From Anticarsia gemmatalis (Eukaryota > Arthropoda > Insecta > Lepidoptera > Erebidae), in assembly GCF_050436995.1 (NCBI RefSeq), contig NC_134747.1:7447501-7511500 (forward strand): 64,000 nucleotides of DNA. The letters run 5' to 3'. Shown piece after piece: positions 63,455 to 64,000 of this stretch. The notes beneath the pieces are model-generated. The model saw nothing but the letters and a program-made list of their open reading frames with translations, was not told the DNA's origin and did not search any database. Each line of letters opens with the position of its first letter. Within the stretch, counting starts at the first letter, position 1. The position numbers were made by a program, and so were the translations under genes.

Positions 63455-63600
63455 CCCTCTTATTCATAAAAATATATGAAGTTATGAAAGGCTTATAAAG
63501 AGTTTTGATTTTATCACTCTTTGCGAAATGAAAAAGAGAAAACATATCATAGTAGTTTTTTATCTAAAATAGGTTTATAGTGTGTTTATGAATAAGAGGG
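63455..63600. mobile_element. MITE with CCCTCTTATTC termini, copy 2
   Basis: 146 bp from CCCTCTTATT to AATAAGAGGG, in opposite orientation to 28669-28815, with matching interior (gcgaaatgaaaaagagaaaa, aaaataggtttatag). Confidence 0.85.
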
Positions 63601-64000
63601 TGAGACTACTAAGTTATACTGAATCGTACTACACTATGTTGTTCTAAGTTAAATCAAAGTTATACGTATGTAAGGGTCTTTACCCAGTATTTACAAAGTC
63701 ATTCATTTCACTTAAGCCCTCGGTAAGAGATGAAGCAGACGTTAAGTACGGCAATATGTCGTTAAGTGATATAGTTATGGTGCCGTCACTTTAGCTGAAC
63801 ACGTCTAACTTTGTAACGATGTTATGCAATGAACCGCGGCGATCAACTTGCCAAGTCACCCCTTTACTCAAATGATCGCATTACTTTGAGGTAAATGAGA
63901 TTGATTTATAGAAGTTGTTGAGATTGAATAGAATGATTTAATTTAATCTTGATTCTCATAGGAGTGAACCAGAGAAATGACAATCCGGTATCTAAGGAAT

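Noticed and set aside
1..64000. CRISPR arrays, operons, phage or viral genes
   Set aside because: Intron-bearing receptor gene and insect repeats show a eukaryotic nuclear locus. No regularly spaced repeats or viral genes were seen.

Overview
The window looks like a nuclear contig from a lepidopteran insect (moth or butterfly). The background is AT-rich. One neuropeptide GPCR gene is spread over long introns and surrounded by repeats I associate with Lepidoptera: 5S-rRNA-headed SINEs, tRNA-headed SINEs, non-LTR 3' tails ending in CAAA repeats or beginning 'ctagctgacccgcgcaac', short hairpin MITEs and Helitron-like elements. The order is assigned from memory of these families and of insect receptors, not from a search.

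Gene. Five plus-strand exons (589-733, 2259-2418, 3425-3622, 30886-30990, 34690-35175) join in frame into 364 residues. They run from the glycine-asparagine of TM1 to the stop codon of a rhodopsin-class receptor that I recognise as the trissin receptor (TrissinR, Drosophila CG34381). The extracellular N-terminus and the start of TM1 lie upstream of base 1. The third intron in the window is 27.3 kb and the fourth appears to use a GC-AG pair. Possible polyadenylation signals follow the stop between 35.4 and 36.1 kb.

Intron 3 (3.6-30.9 kb) is a repeat trap. It holds non-LTR tails, two 5S-derived SINEs (one with an 11-bp target duplication), a Helitron-like fold-back element, a 5'-truncated retroposon with a perfect 17-bp target duplication, and a TIR element carrying a broken PHD-finger relic. 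It also holds two copies of a 1.6-kb palindromic mariner-like element whose two arms each encode the same transposase C-terminus. One of these copies is nested inside the PHD-relic element. Intron 4 holds a compact GC-rich MITE close to the GC donor.

Downstream (36-64 kb) I find no convincing exon. The sequence is intergenic, or intronic to something outside the window. It carries two more copies of the Helitron-like family, an apparent chimera of a 5S-headed SINE and a non-LTR tail flanked by a 14-bp duplication, a long near-perfect hairpin, several MITEs, and further 5S- and tRNA-headed SINEs.

The most interesting items are the palindromic mariner-like pair (arms homogenised within each copy yet different between copies), the apparent SINE/LINE chimera, the Helitron-like family caught with and without an inverted arm, and the GC-AG intron.
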